From the NCBI RefSeq assembly GCF_965232925.1, contig NZ_CBDDRA010000001.1, positions 248,001-312,000 of the forward strand: DNA of 64,000 bases. The letters run 5' to 3'. The notes under the pieces were generated by a model. That model was not told the DNA's origin. It searched no databases and saw nothing but the letters and a program-made list of their open reading frames with translations. Position numbers and translations under genes: made by a program. This stretch comes from Tumidithrix helvetica (GTDB lineage Bacteria; Cyanobacteriota; Cyanobacteriia; Pseudanabaenales; Pseudanabaenaceae). Below, piece after piece: positions 49,034 through 58,236 of the stretch. Within the stretch, counting starts at the first letter, position 1. Each line of letters opens with the position of its first letter.

Positions 49034-49303
49034 TTAGCCTCTCACCCCTAGCCTTTGAATGAGTGCCTTGTAGTGATCGCGATTTTCGTTGCGGATGTAG
49101 GCAAGAAGACGCTTACGTTGTCCAATCAGCTTTAATAAGCTGCGACGAGACGAAAAGTCTTTTGAGTGAATTTTGAGATGGGTGCTCAATTGATTGATCC
49201 TTTCGGTCAACATTGCCACCTGGACATCGGATGAACCCGTATCAGTAGGGTGTTTTTGGTATGCAGCGAAAATTTCCTGCTTGCGCTCTTGCAACAGTGC
49301 CAT
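49034..49303 (-). CDS. rpsO: 30S ribosomal protein S15
   Basis: Ribosomal protein S15, 89 aa, full length, binding the central domain of 16S rRNA. The whole protein is conserved (TGSSDVQVAMLTERINQLS, HSKDFSSRRSLLKLIGQRKR). It heads the rpsO-pam68 unit, and pam68 starts on the next base. Confidence 0.97.
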   Translation of the reverse strand: MALLQERKQEIFAAYQKHPTDTGSSDVQVAMLTERINQLSTHLKIHSKDFSSRRSLLKLIGQRKRLLAYIRNENRDHYKALIQRLGVRG

Positions 49304-49625
49304 AGTGCAAATTTCTAGTTATTTCTAAGAATCGGAGTTTGGATATACTAGCGTATCACATTGCTAGATGTCAGCAACGAATGCTTTTACAGTTTTACCT
49401 GATATTTTCAATCCTATTGTAGGGTGCGATCGCGTAGCACCTCTTTGTCGCCCTCGGTTACAGTGAGAAATCTGCCCTTGGGGTCGCAAGAATGCAGAAA
49501 ACAAAAATATAAAACCTAACGTTTTAAGTTAGGTTTCAAAGCGATCGGGGATTTATACGGATTGCGCGCAAAAAACTGCTTTTATCAGAAGCTATGGGCG
49601 TTTAACTCAAGTCTAGCGATCGAGT
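49304..49625. other. spacer upstream of rpsO
   Basis: About 320 bases between rpsO and the short gene at 49626. It must hold the rpsO promoter. It contains the leftward terminator listed at 49512-49536 and an imperfect GTGCGATCGCGTAGCAC palindrome near 49425. I saw no small RNA with confidence. Confidence 0.55.
49512..49536 (-). terminator. rho-independent terminator of the 44-residue membrane protein gene
   Basis: A perfect 9-bp stem (AAACCTAAC/GTTAGGTTT) with a 7-base loop. Read on the minus strand it is followed by TATATTTTTGTTTT, a good U-tract. Confidence 0.8.
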
Positions 49626-49760
49626 CTAGTGAGCCGAGCCGTTGCCGTGATACTTGTCTGTGTCATAAAAGCCATTACGCGTGCCAAAAAAGAGACAGCT
49701 AACGATGAAAGCACCTGTTAGGACGACGAGTATTAGCTTAAAGTCGAGAAGAGATTCCAT
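49626..49760 (-). CDS. 44-residue single-helix membrane protein
   Basis: A short frame: MESLLDFKLILVVLTGAF, then IVSCLFFGTRNGFYDTDK, then YHGNGSAH and stop. It has one transmembrane helix (about 8-26) and a polar, histidine-containing tail. It ends about 90 bases before a perfect terminator on the same strand, which supports it as a real gene. Size and pattern match the small subunits of photosynthetic or respiratory complexes, and I have the impression of a conserved cyanobacterial family, but I cannot name it. Confidence 0.65.
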   Translation of the reverse strand: MESLLDFKLILVVLTGAFIVSCLFFGTRNGFYDTDKYHGNGSAH

Positions 49761-50038
49761 AAAGTTACACGGCTACTTGAATAGGGTTTAACTGTACATA
49801 TCCTAGCCTAAGCTCAGAATACTAATTTGTGTCATCAAGAACCTTTCTAAATCAAGGAATGCTAAAGAAGACATGACCTGAACGCATAGGGTTAAATTTA
49901 GAGGCGCAGAAAAGAATCTCCCAAACCCAATGTGCTTTTTAACAAAAAATTTACGATCGCGGAGGAAGTCCCACGTCCATTCAGGACAAGAAAATATTCT
50001 AAAGCCCAAGTCCTTACAACGATTTGGCATCACAGAGG

Positions 50039-50416
50039 CTATGGTGTCGTTGCTGGGACTACTCCCCTAGGTCTCATGGTTGGAGTAACCGTTCTTGGCT
50101 TACATTTGACATATGTTTGGGTGGGTAAAGTCGCAGGATCGATACTTATTGATCCAACAACCAAGGTTTTATAGTTGGCAGCCTTTTCAACGACAACCTC
50201 ACCACAACTATTTGCTGATTTGTCTTGGCGCGTACCAGGCTTGTTTTGGGCATTTACGGTTCTGATTTGATATCGTTGCGTGGGTGTTAAACCTGTCACG
50301 ATGACATGACCTTGGCTGGTTTTATAAGCTTCAGCAGCCGCGATTGCGCTATTCGTTAGTACTAAACCTGTGGCGATCGCAATTGTTGCGATCGCAGATC
50401 TGATTGATACATTCAT
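50039..50416 (-). CDS. small exported protein of unknown function
   Basis: A 125-residue protein with a signal peptide (ATIAIATGLVLTNSAIAAAEA). The mature part has a GHVIVTGLTPTQRYQIRTVN segment reminiscent of a fibronectin-III-like strand pair, two cysteines (NSCGEV, VKCKPR) that may pair, and a proline/threonine end. It has no close neighbour. The family is not recognised. Confidence 0.65.
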   Translation of the reverse strand: MNVSIRSAIATIAIATGLVLTNSAIAAAEAYKTSQGHVIVTGLTPTQRYQIRTVNAQNKPGTRQDKSANSCGEVVVEKAANYKTLVVGSISIDPATLPTQTYVKCKPRTVTPTMRPRGVVPATTP

Positions 50417-50701
50417 GTTTTCCTCTTAAATACTGACTGTAATTTACCTTGTTGATTTTCTGATATTTTCAGGATAATTTTTGGGATCTTAATCAGGTGA
50501 AGACGTGATTTTCATCACAGGGGTTCTATCCGTGTATTCATGGATTGTGCTGCTACCAGAATCTACGATTTTTTGACATCTCATACTAGATAACTGCGCC
50601 CAATGTTGCGATCGCGATCGCATGAAATAGGTGGATCGATCGCAAGGACTTTATGAAACAAAGGCGATAGTAGAGAGGTGAAATCTTGGGGTGAAGTTGC
50701 T

Positions 50702-50884
50702 ATGGACTGTCGATTCTGCAAAAATTACGATCCAACGGGTAGAGTTGGCGGATATTGCAACTTGTTGCTAGTCCCAGTTGAGGGAAAATGGGCTGCTTGC
50801 AAACTCTATTCAGACAAATTCGCGAAAAAAACTTTGACAGCCAACGAGAAACTTACGACGAATTCGATTTTGGCACGCGTGTGA
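50702..50884 (+). CDS. small cysteine-containing cyanobacterial protein
   Basis: A 60-residue protein from the ATG at 50702; a GTG start at 50678 would add eight residues. It opens with MDCRFCKNYDPTGRVGGYC and continues with VPVEGKWAACKLY. Four cysteines (two CxxC-like positions, then two single) suggest a small zinc- or cluster-binding fold. Short proteins of this pattern are common in cyanobacteria and lack a known function. Confidence 0.65.
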   Translation: MDCRFCKNYDPTGRVGGYCNLLLVPVEGKWAACKLYSDKFAKKTLTANEKLTTNSILARV

Positions 50885-50935
50885 TCGAAATATCCTTTCG
50901 ATCGCATTCCAAACCAGATAAAAACTACTCAATCT

Positions 50936-53725
50936 TTACAAACCGTTGCCAATCAAGATAAATGGCGACCAGTAGTAAGGATGAGAGAACTGCTTGCCAC
51001 GAATTAAGTCGATCTGAGCTTGCCTGAGTGCGGATGCCTTACTGCGATCGCCCTGCTTGACATAACCATAAAATGCTTGCATGAGTTTTTGCGTGCCCGC
51101 ATCGCTAACGCTCCAAAGCGAAGCGATCGCTGACTTTGCCCCTGCCTTCTGAATTTGATAGCCAAAACCTAAGATTTCTACCCCACTGCCTGATTTAACC
51201 ACTGCAGTTTCACAAGCGCTCAACACGATCAGATCGATATTGGGCATTTTTAGCTCTGAAATCCCTCTGAGGCGAAGGGTATCCCCATTACCAAAGAGAA
51301 TAAAAGAATTATCGGGGTCGCCCGATTTAAATTCGGCATGGGTAGCAAGATGGAGAATGTTGTAATTGGGTAGTTGACCTTCGGTAGCTTGACGGCTAAA
51401 GTTGGTTTCTGTTAAAGCCTTAGAGTTTTCGATCGATTTGCCAATCTCAGAAACTTCTACAAGGCTTGCAGGCAAGGCATTTTGTCCAAATAGCTTTTCA
51501 CCTTTTTTGCCACCAAAGGCTCCTGCGAGAACACTGGGTTGTTTACTGACCTTGGGTGTAAAGTCGGTGAGAATATAGGCGATCAGGTTATTGACGGCGT
51601 AGTTTTCGATCAGGAACTGTTTGCCATCGTAGAGCGCAGTGAGGGGAACATAGCGCAACTTTCCATCAGGGGCATAGAGAATGGTCGTAGTTTTGGCATT
51701 CTTGAGGTCAGCTTCGACGGGCTTAATCAGAATGTCGTAGAGTTTTTTTGCAGGTTCGAGAAATCCGTCATCACTGGGGTCTTTCCTCCCTTCGACGAGT
51801 CCGTTTTTAAAATCAGTAACGAGTTTCTCTAGATCGTCTTTTTTGATATTGACGGAACGGTGGATGGCGGGAGTATTGGCAGCAAAGAGGATGATTTCAA
51901 TGCGATCGCTGAGGATGAGGGGATAGAGAAGAGCAGTACCTTGAGGGAACTGTTGCAAATAGTCGGGTGGTTTGTCGATTTCTGATTTTGGTAATTGTTG
52001 AATCTGGTTGGCAAGTTTTTGATTGAGTTCGGGGATTTTTTCGTAGCTAATCGCTGATAGCTGACTGCTCATCGCTTTCTCTGGCTCTAAAAGCCTGATG
52101 CCTTGAGAGGTTCTGTCGTTGCCTTTGATGTTTTTGAGATAGTCGTCGAGTTCTTGGACTTTGAGTAAGTCAAGAACCTGTAATGCTTCGATGACGCGCC
52201 CTTGTTTGAGTAATAGCTCGATAAGCCGTTTATAGCTACCAGAGACAGTTTCTAAATAGGATTTTTGTTCTGATTTATCAAGTTTGCGAATGTCTTTACG
52301 GATAGATTCGTGTACGTTAACCGATTGTTTGTAGTATAAAATGGCCAGTTCTGACTGATTCTGGAAAGCAAATAAATAGCCCAGATTATTAAGCGAAAAT
52401 CCTTCGCCATGCCGATTGCCAGTTTGCTTAAAGATGGCTAATGATTGCTGATAGAAATCTATTGCTTTCTGGTGCTGCCCAAGTCTGACGTATTCATTAC
52501 CCAGATTGTTAAGGGACATCCCTTCACCGTAGCGATTGTCGATTTGCTTAAAGATGGCTAATGATTGCTGATAGAAATCTATCGCTTTATGGTACTGCTC
52601 TAAGCTACTGTAAGCCAAACCTAAATTATTGAGCGAAAGTCCTTCACCGTAGCGATTGCCAGTTTGCTTAAAGATGGCTAATGATTGCTGATAGAAATCT
52701 ATCGCTTTATGGTACTGACCTAGAGCACTGTAATCATTACCTATACCTATGAGCGAATATCCTTCACTGTTGTGGTTTCCAGTTTGATTAAAGATGGCTA
52801 ATGATTGCTGATGGAAATCTATCGCTTTATGGTATTGACCTAGTATATTGTAAGCATCACCCAGACCTATGAGCGAAAGTCCTTCACCGTAGCGATTGCC
52901 AGTTTGCTTAAAGATGGCTAATGATTGCTGCCAGAAATCTATCGCTTTATAGTACTGACCTAAAGTGCTGTAACTATTCCCTAGATTGACAAGTGACCAT
53001 CCTTCGCCATCGCGATTGCCAATTTGATTAAAGATAGCTAATGATTCCTGTAATAAATCAACCGCCTTTTGCAACTGTCCTAGATAGTTATATGCACTAC
53101 CTAGACCGATAAGCGCATATCCTTCATCCTTACGATTTCCGATCTGTTTGGCGATCGCTAAGGATTGCTGACTGTAATCTATTGCTTTTTGGAACTGTCC
53201 TAAAGAACCGTACGCATAGCCTAGACCAAAGAGGGAGTATACTTCACCACTACGATCTCCGATCTGTTTGGCGATCGCTAAGGATTGCTGAAAAAAAACA
53301 AATGCTTTTTGGAACTGTCCTAGATAGTTATATGCACTGCCTAAACCGATGAGCGAATATACTTCACCAGTGCGATCTCCGATCTGTTTGGCGATCGCTA
53401 AGGATTGCTGAAAAAAAACAATCGCTTTTTGGTGCTGTCCTTGATAGTTATTTGTACAGCCTAAAACGATGAGCGTATTTCCTTCACTTTTACGATTATC
53501 GCTCGATCGATAGATATCCAATGCTGATTGGCATAACTGCAAGGCTTCCTGATACTGACTCTTTGCAAGCTGCTGATTTCCCACCTTGAGCAATCGATCT
53601 GCCTCTGCCTTACGGTCTTGTGTTGTTTGTGCTTGGGCAGTCAAAAAAGGCAAATCGGTTTGGCATAGGATGGCAAACAGACCAGTTATCACAACAAACG
53701 ACAGTGAGTAGATCCGTGAAGCCAT
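50936..53725 (-). CDS. CHAT-domain caspase-like protein with ten TPR units, exported
   Basis: A 929-residue protein with a signal peptide (SLSFVVITGLFAILCQ), ten 40-residue TPR units (about 78-478) and a C-terminal CHAT domain. The caspase-type dyad is visible: His796 in LHLATHAEF and Cys838 in LSACETA, so it should be an active cysteine peptidase. TPR units repeat every 120 bases at the DNA level (52292-53494), some nearly identical. CHAT-TPR proteins are expanded in cyanobacteria. Members elsewhere are cut-and-activate proteases, including the CRISPR-linked Craspase, but the target of this exported type is unknown. Confidence 0.92.
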   Translation of the reverse strand: MASRIYSLSFVVITGLFAILCQTDLPFLTAQAQTTQDRKAEADRLLKVGNQQLAKSQYQEALQLCQSALDIYRSSDNRKSEGNTLIVLGCTNNYQGQHQKAIVFFQQSLAIAKQIGDRTGEVYSLIGLGSAYNYLGQFQKAFVFFQQSLAIAKQIGDRSGEVYSLFGLGYAYGSLGQFQKAIDYSQQSLAIAKQIGNRKDEGYALIGLGSAYNYLGQLQKAVDLLQESLAIFNQIGNRDGEGWSLVNLGNSYSTLGQYYKAIDFWQQSLAIFKQTGNRYGEGLSLIGLGDAYNILGQYHKAIDFHQQSLAIFNQTGNHNSEGYSLIGIGNDYSALGQYHKAIDFYQQSLAIFKQTGNRYGEGLSLNNLGLAYSSLEQYHKAIDFYQQSLAIFKQIDNRYGEGMSLNNLGNEYVRLGQHQKAIDFYQQSLAIFKQTGNRHGEGFSLNNLGYLFAFQNQSELAILYYKQSVNVHESIRKDIRKLDKSEQKSYLETVSGSYKRLIELLLKQGRVIEALQVLDLLKVQELDDYLKNIKGNDRTSQGIRLLEPEKAMSSQLSAISYEKIPELNQKLANQIQQLPKSEIDKPPDYLQQFPQGTALLYPLILSDRIEIILFAANTPAIHRSVNIKKDDLEKLVTDFKNGLVEGRKDPSDDGFLEPAKKLYDILIKPVEADLKNAKTTTILYAPDGKLRYVPLTALYDGKQFLIENYAVNNLIAYILTDFTPKVSKQPSVLAGAFGGKKGEKLFGQNALPASLVEVSEIGKSIENSKALTETNFSRQATEGQLPNYNILHLATHAEFKSGDPDNSFILFGNGDTLRLRGISELKMPNIDLIVLSACETAVVKSGSGVEILGFGYQIQKAGAKSAIASLWSVSDAGTQKLMQAFYGYVKQGDRSKASALRQAQIDLIRGKQFSHPYYWSPFILIGNGL
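52292..53494 (-). repeat. 120-bp tandem coding repeat (TPR array)
   Basis: Ten consecutive 120-base units. Recurrent near-identical stretches such as AAGATGGCTAATGATTGCTG recur at this spacing, so recombination could alter the unit number. Confidence 0.9.
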
Positions 53726-54163
53726 TACATCACCTTTGAGGTTGCCTCACAATTGTACATTTCCCATCCAAAAACACGAAACAAAAGCGATCATTTTAGG
53801 GGCTAAGCATCCCCGCAGATATTTACGCATTTCACCAAGATCGTCAAATGGGAATGCTTTGCCCAAAACTCCACAACGCAGAAACAATTTGTGATAGACA
53901 GAGGGTTTTGCATTTGCAGATTAAGGTTTTGGGGATGAGTTTAGAAATAGTGACGCAAATGCAAAACCCCTACAGGTAATTGGCGATCGCAAAAAATGGT
54001 GACAAATCATTTGGAATTTGATGCGATCGCGCTGAATTTATCTGTGGTGATATCTGCACAGGTTGGGATGAATTCTAAAAATCTAGCGATCGCGATGAAA
54101 GCACAAAAAATCCTACAGGTTAGGCATTTTGCCCAACCAGACAGCTACGCTTCGAGCGCTACT
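53726..54163. other. spacer between the CHAT and FHA genes
   Basis: About 440 bases. A perfect 15-bp inverted repeat (GGGTTTTGCATTTGC at 53903-53917, complement at 53955-53969) encloses 37 bases and could be a small mobile-repeat relic. An open frame at 53996-54238 lacks a recognisable protein. Confidence 0.6.
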
Positions 54164-54862
54164 TTAGACGCTGGGAGTATTGGGAGGAATGCGGTTATTT
54201 TCATAGGCAAATCTGACAATTTGAGAGCGATTTTCTAGATTTAATTTCGTCATAATGCTACTCAAATGGGTCTGCACAGTGCGAGGGCTAATCTGCAACC
54301 GTTTGCCAATTTCTTTGTTGGTAAAACCCTGTACGACCTGCCAGAAAACCCTACTTTCTGAGGGGGTTAAACCAGAGCTAGTCACAGGTGCAGTAGGTTG
54401 ATAAAACAGCCGCAAATTATCTGGAACGGCACGATGATGCTCGCGCTTATGGGGTGAATAAAAGTCCATTTCTGTCTTGCCAATCATCAGGCGATCGCCA
54501 TTTTTTAGCAAGATCGGTAGCGTCACTCTCTGGCCTCTTACAAACGAACCATTCTGGCTACCCAAATCGACTAAATAAAAGCTGCCTTGATCGTGATGGG
54601 AGTTGCGGTTTCTCAGATCGCCTCTGACTAAAGGATCGATCGCCTCACTATTTTTAGATGAACCAACAATCTGTAAAGTCGCATGATTGCGAGATACCCA
54701 TTTATCAGTTAACACAATCGAGTTGTTATAATCCCTGCCAATTGTCCAAAAATCAACATTGGTTAAAGGGATCATCTGTTGCCCATCTACAGCATGGATA
54801 ATGAGATGGGGAAATGGATGTAAAAGGGCTACTGAACTATCAGACAATTTTCTAGTTTGCAT
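54164..54862 (-). CDS. FHA-domain LuxR-type transcription regulator
   Basis: A 232-residue regulator. An FHA domain (about 28-125) recognises phosphothreonine; its core IGRDYNNSIVL, SRNHATL and LGSQNGSFV is intact. A LuxR/GerE-type HTH follows (about 162-222; LTPSESRVFWQVVQGFTNKE, RTVQTHLSSIM). This points to DNA binding controlled by a Ser/Thr kinase rather than a receiver domain. No kinase gene is adjacent; targets are unknown. Confidence 0.9.
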   Translation of the reverse strand: MQTRKLSDSSVALLHPFPHLIIHAVDGQQMIPLTNVDFWTIGRDYNNSIVLTDKWVSRNHATLQIVGSSKNSEAIDPLVRGDLRNRNSHHDQGSFYLVDLGSQNGSFVRGQRVTLPILLKNGDRLMIGKTEMDFYSPHKREHHRAVPDNLRLFYQPTAPVTSSGLTPSESRVFWQVVQGFTNKEIGKRLQISPRTVQTHLSSIMTKLNLENRSQIVRFAYENNRIPPNTPSV

Positions 54863-55013
54863 CTCAACTATGTGTCAATATAACCTAACTATATTGTCGG
54901 ACGTTTAAGCAGATTTGGGGTTCCAAATCAAGGATTCAGGTTTTTTCCTGATTTTATCTGTCATTTGACTATCGTTTTGTAGCGATTCGGTTAAGTAAAT
55001 ATTTACAAAAGTT

Positions 55014-55367
55014 ATGATCTGGATTGTTATTACGATAAATTTATTATTAAGTGCGGGATTGCTTTGGGCAACACGACAAATTTGGTTACTGCGATCTGCT
55101 TTTATTGCCACGGTAAGAAAAGTAGATGGCTGGGAAGCTTCTTGTCACAAAGGTTTGTCTGTATCACCTCCTGCAATTATGACTGGTCAAAAAGGGGCTA
55201 CGACAGCTAAGCAAAAATATCAAGCTCTCGTGGCGCAGCTACAGAAAGTAGAGATGGTTTTGTTTGCTTTTAGTCGTTTCCAAGCAACGGTAAAGGGATT
55301 GTGGAGCCGACCTCGAAAATCCCGCATATCAAGAAGGAATGAACAATATGGCAAACGGCGCAGGTAA
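55014..55367 (+). CDS. small membrane protein upstream of YtxH
   Basis: A 117-residue protein with one N-terminal transmembrane segment (VITINLLLSAGLLWATRQIW), a polar middle and a very basic end (RPRKSRISRRNEQYGKRRR). The 3' end overlaps the following YtxH gene by about 20 bases, indicating an operon of envelope proteins with the DUF948 gene. A segment reading WEASCHKGL is faintly like the dispersed-repeat peptide DASCKES. No family recognised. Confidence 0.72.
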   Translation: MIWIVITINLLLSAGLLWATRQIWLLRSAFIATVRKVDGWEASCHKGLSVSPPAIMTGQKGATTAKQKYQALVAQLQKVEMVLFAFSRFQATVKGLWSRPRKSRISRRNEQYGKRRR

Positions 55368-55698
55368 ATTTTTAGGTGGTTTGTTGATTGGTGGCACCAT
55401 TGGGGCAGCCGTGGGATTATTGTTTGCTCCGCGTTCGGGCAAAGAAACGCGGCAACTCCTCCGCAAATCGGCAGACGATCTACCCAAGATTGCCGAAGAA
55501 ATTGGTTCTAATGTACAGTACCAAGCAGATCGGTTTACGGAAACCGCACAACGCACGATTGACGATGCCATGCAACGCTTGCAAGAAGCGATCGCTGTAG
55601 GGCAAGAAGCCAGTACCAAACTGCGCCAAGAACTTGATTATTCCGTCAGCCCTGCTCAGCCCAATTTGAGAAATGCGACACAGGAAGATGAAGATTAG
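55348..55698 (+). CDS. YtxH domain protein
   Basis: A 116-residue YtxH family protein, using the ATG at 55348, which has AAGGA at good spacing (an ATG at 55339 is possible). It has a short glycine-rich membrane segment (FLGGLLIGGTIGAAVGLLFAPRSGKETR), typical of the family, then a long helical, coiled-coil-like tail. Such proteins are membrane-tethered and often stress-linked; the function is not established. It forms a cluster with its two neighbours. Confidence 0.85.
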   Translation: MANGAGKFLGGLLIGGTIGAAVGLLFAPRSGKETRQLLRKSADDLPKIAEEIGSNVQYQADRFTETAQRTIDDAMQRLQEAIAVGQEASTKLRQELDYSVSPAQPNLRNATQEDED

Positions 55699-55731
55699 AT
55701 ATTTTTTCACTGACCATTGATCCCAACCCCT

Positions 55732-56316
55732 ATGGCAGAGCCAATATTCTGGTTAGCATTATCATTTTTGCTGGTGGCAGTTTGCCTCACAGCACTACTT
55801 TTGACAGCGATCCCTGCATTTCAGGAACTGGCAAGGGCAGGACGGAGTGTGGCAAGGTTAGCAGAGACGCTTTCACGGGAGCTACCACCCACCCTCGAAG
55901 CCATTCGCTTGACTGGTTTAGAAATCAGCGAACTCAGTGACGAACTCAACCAAGGGGCAAAAAGTGCTGGTGAAGCAGTAAAACAGGTGAATGACAGCAT
56001 TAAAGGTGTGAAAAAGGGTGCTGTCAATGTGACTGTGGCAACGAAAAGTGCGTTTGCGGGGTTCAAAGCAGGTTGGAAATCGTTTAGCAAACCTAAGCGA
56101 TCGCCTCGTCGGAATGCACCAACTGCTGAGGAGGCAAATCGCATCAAGCAGTTACCCCCTGCGCCGCAAGCACCTACAAACCCAGAAATTACGAGCACTC
56201 GTCGTCCAGATCTTTTAGAAGTTATAGAAGATGGCGTGTCAAACACGCAGCCATCGATCGACGCTCAGTCAGCCCCACCCAGTTCTGAAAATGGCACGGA
56301 TAAAGGTAATAGCTAA
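55732..56316 (+). CDS. DUF948 membrane protein
   Basis: A 194-residue DUF948-like protein from the ATG at 55732; a TTG at 55717 would add five residues. One N-terminal transmembrane helix (FWLALSFLLVAVCLTALLLTA) precedes a long amphipathic helical segment (LARAGRSVARLAETLSREL, EISELSDELNQGAKSAGEAV) and a disordered, basic then acidic tail. It belongs with YtxH upstream (33 bases away). DUF948 and YtxH genes are often adjacent in bacteria, which supports the pairing. Confidence 0.82.
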   Translation: MAEPIFWLALSFLLVAVCLTALLLTAIPAFQELARAGRSVARLAETLSRELPPTLEAIRLTGLEISELSDELNQGAKSAGEAVKQVNDSIKGVKKGAVNVTVATKSAFAGFKAGWKSFSKPKRSPRRNAPTAEEANRIKQLPPAPQAPTNPEITSTRRPDLLEVIEDGVSNTQPSIDAQSAPPSSENGTDKGNS

Positions 56317-56380
56317 TCTTTCACTAGAATTGCATTGGCAAGGTTAAGGGTTGGCACAGAGGGATGGGAGAGATCGGGAC

Positions 56381-57322
56381 TTAGGAATTTTGTTTGTTGA
56401 AAATTTCTTTCCCATCCATGCTTTTCTCACCCATGCTTTGGGTGACTTCGACATAGATATGTTCTAGACTGACGGGCTGTCGCACGATCGAATCAAGAGG
56501 GATGCCATCAAAGCAGTTGATAATCTCCTTGAGTTCCACGGTCTTGGGCATCCAAAAGGCAAGGTCTCGACCGTAGCGACGGTGAGGAAATCCGAGTTCT
56601 TTGCCCCTTGCGATCGCGAGGTCTTCAACTGGCGTACAGATCGTGACCACTTCCTTGGCTGGAACCCACTGGCGCAGTGATTCCATGCTGCCCTCAGCCA
56701 AGAGTTTCCCCTGTTTGATAATGCCAATACGTTGACAGAGGCGTTCTGCCTCGTCCAGCATATGGGTCGTGAGCAGCACCGTAATCTCCTGCTGGCTGAG
56801 GTTGCGAATCAGATCCCAAACTTCATAGCGGGTTTCAATATCGAGACCCGTAGTGGGCTCATCTAGCACCACCAACTTGGGTTGATGCACTAGGGCGATC
56901 GCAACGCTCAATCGTCGTTGCATTCCACCGCTGAGGTTTTCAGCCAGACTGCTAGCTCGATCTAACAGTCCCACTGACTTTAAGCAGGTTTGGATGCTTT
57001 GCTTACATTTATTGCCTCTGAGTCCGTAAATCTGAGCAAAAAAGCAGAGATTTTCCTCACAGGTGAGGCTACCATAAAATAAATTTTCTTGGGGCGCTAC
57101 GCCAATCTCGGCGCGAGTAGCCAGTGAAACGGGGCGATTATCCAACTGAACAGTGCCACTGTCCGCGCTTAGCAGCCCGCACAAAATATTGATCGTCGTG
57201 GTTTTGCCTGCGCCATTGGGCCCTAGCAAACCATAAACTTCACCGCGTTTGAGATGGAAGCTGAGGTCTTGCAGAACCCGTTTCTTGCCATAGGACTTAC
57301 TCAGTTTGTCAACTTGTAGCAC
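56381..57322 (-). CDS. DrrA-type ABC exporter ATP-binding protein
   Basis: ATPase of an ABC-2 exporter (313 aa from GTG 57322). That start has AGGAG upstream and avoids a 46-base overlap with the permease; an ATG at 57373 is the longer choice. Walker A LLGPNGAGKTTT, signature LSGGMQRRLSVAIA, Walker B LVVLDEPTTGLD and H-loop TTHM are intact, and a DrrA-like C-terminal extension follows. It pairs with the permease directly upstream. The substrate (drug, lipid or polysaccharide) is not predictable. Confidence 0.92.
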   Translation of the reverse strand: MLQVDKLSKSYGKKRVLQDLSFHLKRGEVYGLLGPNGAGKTTTINILCGLLSADSGTVQLDNRPVSLATRAEIGVAPQENLFYGSLTCEENLCFFAQIYGLRGNKCKQSIQTCLKSVGLLDRASSLAENLSGGMQRRLSVAIALVHQPKLVVLDEPTTGLDIETRYEVWDLIRNLSQQEITVLLTTHMLDEAERLCQRIGIIKQGKLLAEGSMESLRQWVPAKEVVTICTPVEDLAIARGKELGFPHRRYGRDLAFWMPKTVELKEIINCFDGIPLDSIVRQPVSLEHIYVEVTQSMGEKSMDGKEIFNKQNS

Positions 57323-57327
57323 AGGCT

Positions 57328-58104
57328 TTATAGTCTCCTTTCGCCTATGAGCATACGTTGATAAGATAACCATCCCAAAATCACCATTGCCACGGCAAAG
57401 ACGCTCAAAAAGGCATAATGGTTGGCGATCGCTTCTAACCCATCGCCATTGACGACGACCCCATATAAGGCTTCATTCATGTGATAGATCGGATTAAATT
57501 CGGCTAAGCTCAGCAACACGGGGGGGAAAACAGATACAGGAAAAAACGATCCACCTAAAATCAACAGGGGGACGCCAAAGGCTGCGACGAGGGAATTGAC
57601 ATCTTCGGTGCGCCGCGCAAATTGCGTTCCTAGCAAAAAGCCCAATCCGACATAGGCTAAAATCCCCAATAAAATAATGCTCCCTGCCAATAGGATCGAG
57701 CCTTTGATCCACGAACCTTGAGAAACGACGATCGTAAAAACCAACAAGACCTGTCCTAGGGCGATCGCCCCATGGGCGACAAAAATTCCGAGAAAATAAG
57801 AAATCCCGCTTAAAGGCGATAAAAATAAGCGTTTGAGCGTGCGTTGTTCGCGCTCCGAGACCACGGTTGCCACAGCGCCCCCCAAGCAGCTAAAGAAAAG
57901 CGCCGATCCCATCAGGGTGGGCGGTGCTGCCTGCTCTATGCCTTGCGCGATCGGAAACTTTCCGCGTTCTGCCAAAATCAGCCCATTAATTACCAAAATT
58001 GAAATGGGAAAGACTACCCAGAATACTAGACTGCGCTTGCGCCGCCATAACTCCAGCAAGATGCGCTGTGCTACAGCATGCGTTTCATACCAATATTTCA
58101 TCAC
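57328..58104 (-). CDS. ABC-2 type exporter permease
   Basis: A 258-residue ABC-2 permease with six hydrophobic segments (LVFWVVFPISILVINGLIL; then around 60-80, 105-125, 135-160, 170-195 and 225-250). The family motif near helix 5 (VPLLILGGSFFPVSVFP, followed by FNPIYHMNEALYG) is present. First gene of the pair; the ATPase follows within 5 bases of its stop. Confidence 0.9.
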   Translation of the reverse strand: MMKYWYETHAVAQRILLELWRRKRSLVFWVVFPISILVINGLILAERGKFPIAQGIEQAAPPTLMGSALFFSCLGGAVATVVSEREQRTLKRLFLSPLSGISYFLGIFVAHGAIALGQVLLVFTIVVSQGSWIKGSILLAGSIILLGILAYVGLGFLLGTQFARRTEDVNSLVAAFGVPLLILGGSFFPVSVFPPVLLSLAEFNPIYHMNEALYGVVVNGDGLEAIANHYAFLSVFAVAMVILGWLSYQRMLIGERRL

Positions 58105-58236
58105 GGAAAATAACTGCTTAGCCTAGATTCAGAAACCAGTACTGGAGAACAAAAACATACTAAGTATATATCCTAGACTCTTCTCGGACTGACAGGATCC
58201 AAACGCTAAGGCTTGGGGATCGATTTCGATGCATTC

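Noticed and set aside
52292..53494. 120-bp repeats as a possible CRISPR or VNTR
   Set aside because: They encode successive TPR units of the CHAT protein.
53996..54238. Open frame of 80 codons on the plus strand
   Set aside because: It overlaps the FHA-LuxR gene at its end, contains spacer repeats and resembles no protein.
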